The notes beneath the pieces are model-generated. The model saw nothing but the letters and a program-made list of their open reading frames with translations. It was not told where the DNA came from and searched no databases. Source: Christiangramia sp. OXR-203 (GTDB lineage Bacteria > Bacteroidota > Bacteroidia > Flavobacteriales > Flavobacteriaceae). Taken from it: a stretch of DNA of 64,000 bases. The DNA lies in assembly GCF_034372165.1 (NCBI RefSeq), contig NZ_CP139698.1, forward strand, positions 1,798,001 through 1,862,000, in the 5' to 3' direction. Of this stretch, positions 35,002 through 44,344 are shown piece by piece; within the stretch, counting starts at the first letter, position 1; each line of letters opens with the position of its first letter. The translations under genes were made by a program, and so were the position numbers.

Positions 35002-36813
35002 ATGAGTCTGGAAATCATTCTTCTTTTTGTGATCATCCTTGGTGTGATCTTTTTATTTGCGCTGGAAATATTTCCGGTAGACAAGATCGCATTTACTATT
35101 CTGGGCCTGCTATTACTAACAGATCTTGTTTCTCCGGAAGAAGCTATTTCAGGTTTTTCCAGCCCAGCAACGATTACGGTACTTTGTCTAATGATCATAG
35201 CGATCGGGCTCGAAGACAACGGCGTTATTGATCTCCTCGCCCAGGGAATGAGGAAATTGAAAGGTCTGCCTCTGCTTATTATGATCCCTGTTTTTATGTT
35301 TATCGCAGGAAGTATTTCTGCTTTTATAAACACAACCGCTGTAGTTTTAGTCTTTGTAAAGATTATTGATGAACTGGCAGAGAAATATGACATCCCCAGT
35401 TCAAAATTACTATTGCCGGTTTCATTCGCTGGAATTATAGGTGGTAGTTGTACGCTTATGGGTACTTCTACCAACCTGATCGTAAATGCGGTGGCGGTTA
35501 AAAGAGGTGTCGAACGTTTCGGATTCTTCGAATTTAGTTGGTACGGGATCATATTTATGTTCATTACCATTATCCTGGTAAGTTTGATGGCGGGATTTCT
35601 TCCGAAGAAAAAACCTAGCGATCTTAATTCGGTTTATAAGCTTGATGAGTTTATTACAAAAGGGATCGTAAGCGAAACTTCAAAACTGATTGGCAAGAAT
35701 CTTCAGGATATCTTCGGAGACGAAAAAGATTCTATTGAAGTGATCAGGCTTAAACGTAAAGGTGTAATAAATGATCATCCCGGCAGATATACAACCTTAA
35801 AACTTGGTGATCAATTACTACTTAGATGCAGTATAGAACAGCTCATTCAACTCAAAGAAGAAGGTGATCTTACAATTATCAGAAATTCTGAGGCTGAAGC
35901 TGTAAAACCAATTGTGAACGAGGCTTCAGAAATTGAAGAAAACATTCAGCTTGTAGAAATACTGATGTTACCTAACTCTCCATTAATTGGTAAAAGCATT
36001 AAAACTGTGGGCTGGTATGATCTTCATGGAGCAGTTCCTTTGGCGATCAGGAAAAGAAGAAGCTTCAGAAATCCAAAAAGAAGAATTTTCAATAAAAAGT
36101 CAGACGATATTGACCTTCGGGTTGGGGATCGTCTTCTGGTGGAAGTAACGCAAAATGACCTGCATGAACTTCAGAAAATGGATAATATTAGTATTCTTCA
36201 AAATCATGAGGAAATTAGTCTTGTGTCTAAAAAGAAACGTTCACTTAGCCTCGGAATTTTAATTCTTGTAATTGCTTTATCCGCGTTTTCTATATTCCCA
36301 ATTCTGAAAAGTGCAGTGATTGGCTGTTTCCTGATGATTCTGCTGAAGTGTATCGATCTCGGGAAAATTTATACGCAAGTAAACTGGCAGATCATTTTTC
36401 TGCTGGCGGGTATGATCCCGTTAGGGGTAGCCATGAGTAATACCGGTGCAGATGACTGGATTTCCACAAATCTCTTACTACTATTCGATGGCAAACCAAA
36501 TTACAGTATTATAGGATTACTATTTTTAGTGACGATGTTCTTAAGCGGATTTATCTCTAACAATGCTACTGCGATCATTATTGCACCCATAGCGATTACC
36601 ATCGCAACCAAGTTACAACTGGATCCAAAACCTTTTATTTTAGCAGTACTCTTTGCATCAAATTTCAGCTTTTTTACTCCGGTGGGTTACCAGACCAACA
36701 CAATCATTTATGGAATGGGAATTTATAAGTTCAAACATTTCCTAATTATAGGTGGTGCTTTATCGATTGTACTTTGGATTGCGGCAACCTTCTTACTTAG
36801 CAGGCAGTTATAA
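35002..36813 (+). CDS. SLC13 family permease with two TrkA-C (RCK-C) domains
   Basis: A 603-residue inner-membrane transporter of the divalent anion:sodium symporter superfamily. It has two membrane halves (about 1-205 and 410-603), each with an SNT-type motif: GSCTLMGTSTNLIVNAV near 154-168 and FFTPVGYQTNTIIYG near 556-570. Between them are two TrkA-C domains (about 210-295 and 310-400), a layout typical of sulfate/thiosulfate or other anion uptake permeases. The substrate is not determinable here. The glycosyltransferase gene follows after 24 bases on the same strand. Confidence 0.92.
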   Translation: MSLEIILLFVIILGVIFLFALEIFPVDKIAFTILGLLLLTDLVSPEEAISGFSSPATITVLCLMIIAIGLEDNGVIDLLAQGMRKLKGLPLLIMIPVFMFIAGSISAFINTTAVVLVFVKIIDELAEKYDIPSSKLLLPVSFAGIIGGSCTLMGTSTNLIVNAVAVKRGVERFGFFEFSWYGIIFMFITIILVSLMAGFLPKKKPSDLNSVYKLDEFITKGIVSETSKLIGKNLQDIFGDEKDSIEVIRLKRKGVINDHPGRYTTLKLGDQLLLRCSIEQLIQLKEEGDLTIIRNSEAEAVKPIVNEASEIEENIQLVEILMLPNSPLIGKSIKTVGWYDLHGAVPLAIRKRRSFRNPKRRIFNKKSDDIDLRVGDRLLVEVTQNDLHELQKMDNISILQNHEEISLVSKKKRSLSLGILILVIALSAFSIFPILKSAVIGCFLMILLKCIDLGKIYTQVNWQIIFLLAGMIPLGVAMSNTGADDWISTNLLLLFDGKPNYSIIGLLFLVTMFLSGFISNNATAIIIAPIAITIATKLQLDPKPFILAVLFASNFSFFTPVGYQTNTIIYGMGIYKFKHFLIIGGALSIVLWIAATFLLSRQL

Positions 36814-36837
36814 AAATGTATTTTTGCTAAAAACATT

Positions 36838-38061
36838 ATGTCCAGGTTACTCATCATTGGTTACGTATGGCCAGAACCCAATTCCTCAGCTGCGGGTGCG
36901 AGAATGATGCAATTAATCGAATTTTTCAAAGAACGTAGCTATCAAATCACCTATGCAACTTCAGCCCGAAGATCAGAAAATATGGCAGATCTTGACGCAT
37001 TGGGCGTTAACAGCCGGGAGATCCAGCCAAACAATGATGAGTTTGACGTTTTTATACAAGAACTGGATCCTCAAATCGTTCTTTTTGATCGTTTTATGAT
37101 GGAAGAGCAATTTGGATGGAGAGTGGATAAATTATGTCCCGAAGCTTTTAAGATTTTGGATACCGAAGATCTGCATTCGCTAAGAAAAGTTAGAGAAACA
37201 ATCCTGAAAACCGGTCAGGAATTTGATGATGTTTATTTGGATGCTGATATTACTAAACGGGAAGCTGCGGCCATCTACAGATGTGATATTTCTTTAATTA
37301 TTTCTGAATTCGAAATGAAGCTGTTAATTGAAAAGCTAAAGATCCCAGAACATATACTTTTCTACCTGCCATTTATGATGGAGACGGTTTTTTCTGAAAA
37401 TAACAGCTACACTGAAAGAAGAGACTTTATAACTATAGGTAATTTTCTTCATGAACCAAACTGGAGAGCAGTTCTAAATCTAAAAGAAAACATATGGCCT
37501 TTACTTAGGAAACTCTTGCCAGATGCACAGTTACATATATATGGCGCTTATCCTTCCCAAAAAGTCTGGAATTTGCATAATAAAGCCGAAAGATTTCTAG
37601 TTCATGGACGTACAGAAAATGCTCCGAAAGTTATGAGTAATGCCAGAGTATGTCTAGCACCTATTGAATTTGGAGCTGGATTGAAAGGTAAATTAGCAGA
37701 AGCAATGGCATGCGGAACTCCTTCAGTAACCACAAGTATTGGTAGTGAAGGCATGGCTGGAGATTTAGATTGGAATGGATTCATTGTGGACGATGCTGTC
37801 CAGTTTGTCGAAGCAGCTAAAATCCTGTATACCAATGAGCAACTGTGGAACAAAAAAAATGAACAGGGTTATCAGATTCTGAAAGAGCGATTTGACCAGG
37901 ACATTCACCAGGCAAGATTCGATAGAAAATTAACCATGACTCTCAAACAGCTTCCGCAGCATAGAAAAGAGAACTTTACGGGTCTAATGATGAAACATCA
38001 TCTCCAACGAAGCACATATTTTATGTCCAGATTCATTCAGATGAAAAACTCTATAAATTAG
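36838..38061 (+). CDS. glycosyltransferase (GT4-like, GT-B fold)
   Basis: A 407-residue glycosyltransferase of the GT-B fold. The N-terminal domain (1-180) starts RLLIIGYVWPEPNSSAAGAR. The C-terminal donor domain has FITIGNFLHEPNWRAV, LPDAQLHIYGAYP, VHGRTENAPKVMSNARVCLAP, and the sugar-nucleotide EX7E-like region GAGLKGKLAEAMACGTPSVT. It is a soluble or peripheral enzyme; donor and acceptor sugars are unknown. It may be cotranscribed with the SLC13 permease (24-base gap). A hairpin at 38061-38097 separates it from lysC. Confidence 0.88.
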   Translation: MSRLLIIGYVWPEPNSSAAGARMMQLIEFFKERSYQITYATSARRSENMADLDALGVNSREIQPNNDEFDVFIQELDPQIVLFDRFMMEEQFGWRVDKLCPEAFKILDTEDLHSLRKVRETILKTGQEFDDVYLDADITKREAAAIYRCDISLIISEFEMKLLIEKLKIPEHILFYLPFMMETVFSENNSYTERRDFITIGNFLHEPNWRAVLNLKENIWPLLRKLLPDAQLHIYGAYPSQKVWNLHNKAERFLVHGRTENAPKVMSNARVCLAPIEFGAGLKGKLAEAMACGTPSVTTSIGSEGMAGDLDWNGFIVDDAVQFVEAAKILYTNEQLWNKKNEQGYQILKERFDQDIHQARFDRKLTMTLKQLPQHRKENFTGLMMKHHLQRSTYFMSRFIQMKNSIN

Positions 38062-38097
38062 AAAACCGCTGGAAGCAATAGCTACCCAACGGTTTTC
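38061..38097 (+). terminator. probable bidirectional terminator between glycosyltransferase and aspartate kinase
   Basis: Outer arms gaaaaccg / cggttttc with an imperfect inner stem around ggaagc/gctacc. It lies between two convergent genes. Mismatches make it weaker than the others in the window. Confidence 0.6.
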
Positions 38098-38137
38098 ACT
38101 ACACAAAAAACAGTTTAACCAAACATCATCAGAAGTA

Positions 38138-39472
38138 TCAAACAATGGCCTCAAAAGCCCTTCTGAACAATTTTTTATTGAGATTTTGCAAAGCAGCAGT
38201 CTTATATTTTGTATCTACTAAGAGTGAGATGTTGTTGTTGCTTCCGCCATAAGAAATCATCCTGACCGGTACATCATCCAGAATTTCGAATAATCTTGGA
38301 GTTCCACGATCGTCAATTAGTCCCTCACCAACCACACAAATGATACTGTGATCACGATCCACACTAATCTCTCCGTAAGCCTTGAGTTCGCTTAGAATAG
38401 GTTCAAGGTTCGAAACATTATCAATAGTAAGTGAAATGGCAATTTCTGAGGTGGTGATCATATCAATAGCGGTTTCATATTTGTCAAAAACCTCAAAGAT
38501 CTTCCTTAGAAAACCATGTGCCATCAACATCCTGTTAGATTTAATTTTGATAGCTGTAATATTATCTTTTGCCGAAATTGCCTTTAAACCTTTAGTTTCA
38601 GAAATTGCAGAAATACAGGTTCCAGGATCGGTTGGCTTAAAGGTATTCTTCAGAAATACCGGGATATTTTTATCGATAACCGGCGATATGGTTTGGGGAT
38701 GCAAGATCTTTGCACCAAAATAAGCAAGCTCTGCTGCTTCCTCGAAACTTAACTGAGCTACCGGAAAAGTGTTTTCCACTACCCTTGGATCATTATTGTG
38801 TAAACCATTAATATCGGTCCAGATTTGTATTTCAGAAGCATTTAAAGCGGCTCCAATGATCGTTGCCGTAAAATCACTTCCTCCCCGGTTAAGCGTCGAT
38901 ATCTCTCCGCGATCATTGATTCTAACGAATCCCTGAGTTATATAAATGGATTCTTCGGCCTGTGATTTCAATTGAGACCGAAGTAAATTACCAACACGTT
39001 CTGTATCTGGATTTTCTAGATTTGCAACCTGCATAAAATCCCGTGCATTCAACCATCTATTAGAAATATCATTTTTTGTCAAATAAAAACTGAAGATCTT
39101 AGTCAGAATAGTTTCTCCAGTTGTGAGAATCCGACATTCAATTTCCTTACTGAATTCCTGAGTAGCGAGATGCCGTAGTTCCGAAAGTTCAGCTTGCAGA
39201 ATATCGAATATTTCATTTCTTTCCTTTACTGAATTGAACAATAATTCAATTTCCTGCTCATGCCTGAGAAAAAGAGCTTCCAAAATTTCATCCATCTTAA
39301 GCTCATCCCCCTGTTCTACACTACTGGAAAGTTCAACCAGAAGATTTGTAACGCCAGACATAGCAGACAGTACTAATAACTTATCCCCTTCAATATTCTG
39401 AATGATACTTGCAACATTCCGGATATTCTCTGCAGAACCTACTGAAGTACCTCCAAATTTTAAAACTTTCAT
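38138..39472 (-). CDS. lysC: aspartate kinase (monofunctional)
   Basis: Phosphorylates aspartate, the first step towards lysine, threonine and methionine. 444 residues. The N-terminal kinase motif is MKVLKFGGTSVGSAENI, with TRGGSDFTA-like LNRGGSDFTATIIGAAL (about 207-223) and IWTDINGLHNNDPRVV (about 228-243). Two ACT domains (about 300-440) give feedback control, including SYGGSNNNISLLVD. The SD AGGGAG precedes the ATG. It is divergent from a protein that itself looks ACT-like (39574). No homoserine dehydrogenase domain is fused. Confidence 0.95.
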   Translation of the reverse strand: MKVLKFGGTSVGSAENIRNVASIIQNIEGDKLLVLSAMSGVTNLLVELSSSVEQGDELKMDEILEALFLRHEQEIELLFNSVKERNEIFDILQAELSELRHLATQEFSKEIECRILTTGETILTKIFSFYLTKNDISNRWLNARDFMQVANLENPDTERVGNLLRSQLKSQAEESIYITQGFVRINDRGEISTLNRGGSDFTATIIGAALNASEIQIWTDINGLHNNDPRVVENTFPVAQLSFEEAAELAYFGAKILHPQTISPVIDKNIPVFLKNTFKPTDPGTCISAISETKGLKAISAKDNITAIKIKSNRMLMAHGFLRKIFEVFDKYETAIDMITTSEIAISLTIDNVSNLEPILSELKAYGEISVDRDHSIICVVGEGLIDDRGTPRLFEILDDVPVRMISYGGSNNNISLLVDTKYKTAALQNLNKKLFRRAFEAIV

Positions 39473-39542
39473 ATCTCCCTAATTTCTCTTTGCATAAGTA
39501 CATATAGATTCAACTGCACTCAAGAAAATTAATCGATTTATA

Positions 39543-39550
39543 TACATTTG
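39543..39550 (+). promoter_or_regulatory. -7 element of the ACT-like protein gene
   Basis: TACATTTG fits TAnnTTTG, 23 bases before the ATG. No upstream TTG at the standard distance. Confidence 0.4.
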
Positions 39551-39573
39551 CACATTATGTATAATAATTAACA

Positions 39574-40218
39574 ATGAAGACAATTACTACCGTAGTTCAT
39601 GACATTATAAGACACCAACCATTTCTGGATGATGCAATCGCCAGGGATATTGTAAATTTTAGTGGTCTGGCTGCCGATATTCAACCACAAGTCGAACAGG
39701 AAATGCGTAAATCTGTTAAACAAGGAAGTATAATTATGGCACTTCGGCGTTATGCACCACATAGAACCAAGATCAATATGAAGAGCCTGAGAGAATTAGG
39801 GGATATTATTGTACGATCTGGAATCACTGAATATACCTTCTTAAATAGTAAGACTATTATTGCAAACAAAGCTAAACTATTGGAGTCTGTAAAGGATCAA
39901 ACCGGAATTTACCTTAATTACTCCAGTAATTACCAGGAAAGTAATATTCTGGTTTCATCAACTCTTACAGATCTGGTAGAAGATTGTTTCAGAAATGAAG
40001 TCAGGGTAACAGTAAAAAAGGAATTGTCTTCGATCACTATTGCGCTGCCTAAGAATAGCTCCCAGACAGTTGGTTTGTATTTCTATATGTTCAAATTACT
40101 TGCTTATGAAGGAATTCCTGTTTTCGAAATGATCTCCACATCAAATTACTTCGCACTTTTCCTTGAAAAAGAGTATGTGAATAAGGCATTTTTGCTACTC
40201 AATGAAATCAAGGCTTGA
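39574..40218 (+). CDS. ACT-like regulatory protein beside aspartate kinase
   Basis: A 214-residue protein without signal or membrane segment. The first half (1-85) is helical; the second half (about 90-214) looks like two ACT-like modules (ITEYTFLNSKTIIANKAKLL, DLVEDCFRNEVRVTVKKEL, SITIALPKNSSQTVGLYFYM, and SVFEMISTSN-like GIPVFEMISTSNYFALFLEK). The last pattern resembles the aspartokinase ACT segment that follows the kinase domain. There is no kinase domain. Being divergent from lysC, it may bind the same effector amino acids or regulate that enzyme (inference). I do not recognise a named family. Confidence 0.72.
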   Translation: MKTITTVVHDIIRHQPFLDDAIARDIVNFSGLAADIQPQVEQEMRKSVKQGSIIMALRRYAPHRTKINMKSLRELGDIIVRSGITEYTFLNSKTIIANKAKLLESVKDQTGIYLNYSSNYQESNILVSSTLTDLVEDCFRNEVRVTVKKELSSITIALPKNSSQTVGLYFYMFKLLAYEGIPVFEMISTSNYFALFLEKEYVNKAFLLLNEIKA

Positions 40219-40220
40219 GA

Positions 40221-40373
40221 CTACCAGTATTCGTAATAAACACCTGTCATTGCAACGACTGTGAAAACAATGATAAATGCAATCGCTAAATAGATAAGCT
40301 TATTAGAATTACTATTATTTTTATTGAAGATGTTTGGGTCTGAAGTGCTATCAGATTCGTTCCCGCTAGGCAT
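40221..40373 (-). CDS. small single-span membrane protein
   Basis: A 50-residue protein from the ATG at 40373, with a Ser/Asn-rich N-terminus (MPSGNESDSTSDPNIFNK) and one membrane helix near 28-46 (IYLAIAFIIVFTVVAMTGV) ending YYEYW. No family recognised. It lies 2 bases beyond the ACT-like gene, tail to tail. A longer frame upstream (to 40421) adds no likely sequence. Confidence 0.5.
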   Translation of the reverse strand: MPSGNESDSTSDPNIFNKNNSNSNKLIYLAIAFIIVFTVVAMTGVYYEYW

Positions 40374-40536
40374 ATTTTTGGTCGTTTGGTTAGAAATCGA
40401 CTCCAATATACTAATTATCAATAATTTAATTACATGTTTTTTTATTATTTGAAATTCGATTCAAAAAAAAATGTCATATTAAATGTTGATGATCATTCCT
40501 CAGGTTTCAGAAATGACGTAGATATTCCAGAGAGAA

Positions 40537-41613
40537 CTAATTATAATCTTTCACGATACTAGCCCATTCCATTGATTTCAGAATACGAACCAGCACAGGA
40601 TCAATCATATCCCGATATTGAGAATTCTTCGGAAAGGCATAACTATAATAATCCTTCTTCAAACTTTGCTCAATAATCTCCAGTTCGTTTTGAAGGTTCA
40701 TTTGTTCAATATGATACCTTAAAATAGGTTCATCATAGACTACTAGAAACGTTTCTTCCCTGGTGAGCTTGTCCAATGCTTCCATCCCGTTATTAACGAG
40801 TTCGGTTTCAATTTTATATAAGTCCAGCAATTCCTGTGAGCTTGAACTCTTTACGGTAGTTACTTCAAATCGATCGAGATCCTGAATATTGGTTATTTCT
40901 TCATTAATACCTTTTACTGTCAATGAAGACGCGATCCCAGCCGTAAAACTTGAAATTATAATAACAGCCATAAACATCCAGATAAGACCTATGATCCTTC
41001 CACCAAGCGTCCTTGGAGACTTATCTCCATACCCAACTGTTGTCATAGTCACTGCACTCCACCAGAATCCCTGTAAAATCCCCCTTAAATTACCTCCGAA
41101 TTCTTCCTTATTCTTGTTTCTTTCAAAAATCCATACTAAAAAACCAAAGATGAATATGACCAGTAGAAGTAATCCTATAATAGAGAAAAACTCCCAGCTA
41201 AATAGATTTTTAAGGTGTCTTAGAGTTTGAGATTCAGATCTTTTTGCGACGCTGGTATGAGAAATAAAGTATGGCTGTGAAAATTCCATACGATGCATAC
41301 GGTTATCTGTCACTGTGACCGGATTAATACTGAAGTCTACCTCGCCTGCTTCTATACCGTCAAGTAAACTTCCAAGGTCCTCGTATTCTTTGAACTCGTA
41401 GTCCAATTGCAGTTCCTCGTTGACCATTTTCCATGAAGCTATACTTAGACCTCTAAATTTACCATTGTGTTTTTCAACAAAAGGAGCGGTTTCAGAAATA
41501 CCAATGACTACTTTATTATTTTCCGAAGAAAGGCTGTCCTGAGCTATTAGTACGTTGCTCCAGACAGATATAATACATAGAAACAGGATTGTAAACCTGG
41601 AATAAGACATCAT
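40537..41613 (-). CDS. GluR0-like ligand-gated potassium channel (periplasmic binding domain fused to pore)
   Basis: A 358-residue inner-membrane channel. Signal peptide (1-24), S1 half of a bacterial amino-acid-binding domain (about 34-130), TM1 about 142-163, pore helix with the potassium selectivity filter TVGYGD (192-197), TM2 about 206-228, and S2 half (about 230-356). The SSFTAGIASSLTV segment after TM2 matches the SYTANLAAF motif of glutamate receptors, and the domain order S1-TM1-P-TM2-S2 is that of cyanobacterial GluR0. It should open potassium flow on binding a periplasmic ligand, probably an amino acid. It precedes no other ligand-binding gene in the same operon. Confidence 0.88.
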   Translation of the reverse strand: MMSYSRFTILFLCIISVWSNVLIAQDSLSSENNKVVIGISETAPFVEKHNGKFRGLSIASWKMVNEELQLDYEFKEYEDLGSLLDGIEAGEVDFSINPVTVTDNRMHRMEFSQPYFISHTSVAKRSESQTLRHLKNLFSWEFFSIIGLLLLVIFIFGFLVWIFERNKNKEEFGGNLRGILQGFWWSAVTMTTVGYGDKSPRTLGGRIIGLIWMFMAVIIISSFTAGIASSLTVKGINEEITNIQDLDRFEVTTVKSSSSQELLDLYKIETELVNNGMEALDKLTREETFLVVYDEPILRYHIEQMNLQNELEIIEQSLKKDYYSYAFPKNSQYRDMIDPVLVRILKSMEWASIVKDYN

Positions 41614-41647
41614 TTTAAACTTTAAATGAGCTCGAAGATAAACATTC

Positions 41648-42100
41648 CTATTTTTTCAGCGAATCCTTCTGAAATAAGTAAGCAATATTTAGTTGCTTCT
41701 TCCCAAAATCCTTTGCCTTTGAAACATCCTGCCCCATATAGATATCGATCCTTTTTTTCCAGCGATAATGCATTTTGTCTTTGATATAGAAAACACTGTC
41801 GAAACCTTCTATTTTGATAGGTGAATTATAGTCCAGTCCCATCTTTAAAAGATCACGGGAAACTGCGATCGCATTCATGCCTGGTCTCAACGTATCTCCC
41901 CAGGCAGTAATTCTGGGGTTATTCTGAGTTTGATATTCTACTGAATTATAGGCGGTTGCCGTCACGCAAATTGTATCCCAGTCTTCAACATTTTTATTAC
42001 CATCAAATGCCGTACAGGCAGTTAGATAGATCATTAGAATAAATCCGAAAATCAAAATCGCAGATTTTTTAAGCCTGTACGTATATTGAGAGTACAGCAT
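41648..42100 (-). CDS. 3D-domain lipoprotein (putative cell-wall-associated)
   Basis: A 150-residue lipoprotein with lipobox YLTAC (Cys29) and a C-terminal 3D domain named after its three conserved Asp: NPRITAWGDTLRPGMNAIAV (first Asp), YIKDKMHYRWKKRIDIYMG (others near 112-127). 3D domains occur in lytic transglycosylase-like MltA and in Gram-positive wall proteins, so a role with peptidoglycan is likely. It starts 3 bases after the Gfo/Idh/MocA gene ends, so the two are cotranscribed, although they share no obvious pathway. Confidence 0.8.
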   Translation of the reverse strand: MLYSQYTYRLKKSAILIFGFILMIYLTACTAFDGNKNVEDWDTICVTATAYNSVEYQTQNNPRITAWGDTLRPGMNAIAVSRDLLKMGLDYNSPIKIEGFDSVFYIKDKMHYRWKKRIDIYMGQDVSKAKDFGKKQLNIAYLFQKDSLKK

Positions 42101-42103
42101 CCT

Positions 42104-43570
42104 TTAAGATAAAGTGAATCCTTCGGGATATTCTCGTTTAACAAATTGATTTGCTTCATCAAAATTGGTGACTTTCATGTTTTCTGAATCCCAGATCATT
42201 TTCAGGTCTCTGCCTGGATAGATGATCTGGTCCTTACCGTTCGCGTCCTTTTTCTTATTCTGAATATCATAACCTCGAATGGCGAGATTTGCTATCAATA
42301 AAGATTCAGTCAAAGGACCTGCGATATCGAACGGCGAACTTAGTTTTTTATTGCCATATCCTACAATTGCTGCTTCTACCCATTGAGCGTAATGACCATC
42401 CATTCCATTTGGCACACGTTCGTAAGTTTCGGCTATATTGACTTCGTCTGATTTTGAGGTAGGTAGTAATCTTGGATTAAGGCCGTAGGTACCACACATC
42501 ATTTTACCCTTCGTTCCAATAATCAAAGCACCATTACCTCCATCTCCAAATGTTTCTTCAGGACCTAATTCTTCTGGTCGCATAGGTTTGATACCACCAT
42601 CCATCCAATGAAGTTTGATATCATCAGCACCCGGTGTCTTACCATCAAAACTCATAATCACATGACTGGACGGAGGGCAGCTATCCGGGAAAAAACCTCT
42701 CTGGAACTCATCTACGTAGACACTTCCAACGCTACATTCGACTTCTTTTGGATATTTGAGATCCAGAACGCTAAAAGGCGGTTCAATAAGATGACATCCC
42801 ATATCCCCAAGGGCGCCAGTTCCATAATCCCACCAGCCACGCCAGTTAAAAGGAACCAGGCCATCCACATATTCCTTATGTGGTGCAGTACCAAGCCATA
42901 ATTGCCAGTCCAGTTCAGAAGGGATTGCACTATTGTTTTTTGGCCAGGGGATTCCTTGTGGCCAGACTGGTCTATTAGTCCATACATTTACTTCCTTAAC
43001 TTCTCCAATTAGACCTGCATTATACCATTCTTTCATTTTGCGCACACCATCACCTGAAGCCCCCTGGTTACCCATTTGTGTGACTACCTTATATTGTTTT
43101 GCTGCCTCTGTAAGTTTTCTGGCTTCATAAATATCATGCGTAAGTGGTTTTTGAACATATACATGTTTTCCACGTTCCATAGCAGCCATGGTTTGAACAG
43201 CGTGATTATGGTCTGGGGTCGAAACACTTACAGCATCGAAATTGTTGGATTCTTTATCAAACATTTCCCGATAGTCCTTATAATATCGAGCCTTCGGAAA
43301 AGCTTTTCGGGAAGCTGCCGCTCGCCTGTCATCTACATCACATAAGAATGCTATCTCAGCTTTGCCACTTTTGTAGAAACTCATGATATCTGATTCCCCT
43401 TTACCTCCTACTCCAATCCCGGCGATCAACAACTTATCGCTGGGTGCTGTAAAACCAGGTCCACCCAGTACATGCCTGGGAACGATCATAAATCCTGAAG
43501 CTGCAACGGCAGATTTTTTGATGAAATCTCTTCTGGTGTTTGAAGTATTCTGAAAGGAAAATTTGCTCAT
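42104..43570 (-). CDS. Gfo/Idh/MocA-family oxidoreductase, Tat-exported
   Basis: A 488-residue NAD(P)-dependent sugar or inositol dehydrogenase-like protein. The N-terminus has a twin-arginine signal (TRRDFIKKSAVAASGF). The Rossmann motif is LLIAGIGVGGKGESDI (about 48-63), the EKP-type motif is VQKPLTHDIYEA (about 141-152), and the C-terminal beta-sheet domain has YGTGALGDMGCHLIEPPFSV. Such exported members with a Tat signal are common in marine Bacteroidota and are thought to act on periplasmic carbohydrates. The substrate cannot be told. Confidence 0.9.
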   Translation of the reverse strand: MSKFSFQNTSNTRRDFIKKSAVAASGFMIVPRHVLGGPGFTAPSDKLLIAGIGVGGKGESDIMSFYKSGKAEIAFLCDVDDRRAAASRKAFPKARYYKDYREMFDKESNNFDAVSVSTPDHNHAVQTMAAMERGKHVYVQKPLTHDIYEARKLTEAAKQYKVVTQMGNQGASGDGVRKMKEWYNAGLIGEVKEVNVWTNRPVWPQGIPWPKNNSAIPSELDWQLWLGTAPHKEYVDGLVPFNWRGWWDYGTGALGDMGCHLIEPPFSVLDLKYPKEVECSVGSVYVDEFQRGFFPDSCPPSSHVIMSFDGKTPGADDIKLHWMDGGIKPMRPEELGPEETFGDGGNGALIIGTKGKMMCGTYGLNPRLLPTSKSDEVNIAETYERVPNGMDGHYAQWVEAAIVGYGNKKLSSPFDIAGPLTESLLIANLAIRGYDIQNKKKDANGKDQIIYPGRDLKMIWDSENMKVTNFDEANQFVKREYPEGFTLS

Positions 43571-43769
43571 TTTATAAGGTGTTGGTTTGGAATTGCTTAA
43601 AGTTATCTTTTTTCAGATAATAATACAATTAAACCTTGACTGACATATTGCCGGTAGAATCAGTTATTGTGTCGGGTGTTAAGATCTTCGGCAAGGTCCT
43701 TGCACAATTGTACTTGAAAATGGTGGAGAGAATATCGAAGCCTCAATTTGTAATGGAAAATAATATTTT

Positions 43770-44201
43770 ATGAGTCAAGTTAAGCAGAATGATGCCGTAA
43801 AGGTACACTACACAGGAAAACTAGAAGACGGACAGGTTTTTGACAGTTCAGTAGAACGTGGAGAACCTATCGAGTTCACTCTAGGTGAAGGACAATTGAT
43901 TCCTGGATTCGAAGAAGGCCTTATCGGGATGGAAGTTAACGAGAAGAAGACTATCAACATATCTAAAGATGAAGCTTACGGAGATCCAAAAGAAGAATTG
44001 ATCCAGGAAGTTCAAAAAAACCAACTTCCAGAAGAACTTAAGCCAGAAGTTGGAATGCCATTGGTATCTAAAGGACCTGACGGTCGTGAGATCAACCTGG
44101 TAATTACCGATGTAAAGGATGAGACCATCGTAGTAGATGCAAATCACCCTCTAGCTGGAAAAGATCTAATTTTTGATCTTGAAGTAGTTGAGATCAAATA
44201 A
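43770..44201 (+). CDS. FKBP-type peptidyl-prolyl isomerase, SlyD-like
   Basis: A 143-residue cytoplasmic prolyl isomerase. FKBP domain start QNDAVKVHYTGKLEDGQVFD, then the conserved PIEFTLGEGQLIPGFEEGL (about 31-49), with the inserted-in-flap IF-like segment in the middle (about 65-118) and the closing DLEVVEI. It lacks the His-rich metal-binding tail of E. coli SlyD. It helps fold proline-limited proteins. Ends in a clear terminator. Confidence 0.92.
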   Translation: MSQVKQNDAVKVHYTGKLEDGQVFDSSVERGEPIEFTLGEGQLIPGFEEGLIGMEVNEKKTINISKDEAYGDPKEELIQEVQKNQLPEELKPEVGMPLVSKGPDGREINLVITDVKDETIVVDANHPLAGKDLIFDLEVVEIK

Positions 44202-44221
44202 TTGAATAGAAAAGATATTTG

Positions 44222-44252
44222 AAAAAAGCCCGGTCTATCCGGGCTTTTTTTT
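44222..44252 (+). terminator. terminator of the FKBP gene
   Basis: Perfect 12-bp stem aaaaaagcccgg / ccgggctttttt with loop tctat, followed by more T. Confidence 0.92.
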
Positions 44253-44344
44253 TGATTGTCTTTTATAATCTGGTTAAGGTTATGATAATTCTTTTCCATT
44301 GATAGTTATGCTCCTTACATTAGATTAAAATCAAAATCTAAGTT

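Noticed and set aside
34932-35570. 212-codon minus-strand frame
   Set aside because: It is the antisense shadow of the SLC13 permease N-terminus, and its composition (Ile/Ser-rich) is that of a reversed membrane segment.
43571-43769. Possible decayed gene upstream of the FKBP gene
   Set aside because: No frame longer than about 20 codons and no recognisable protein segment.
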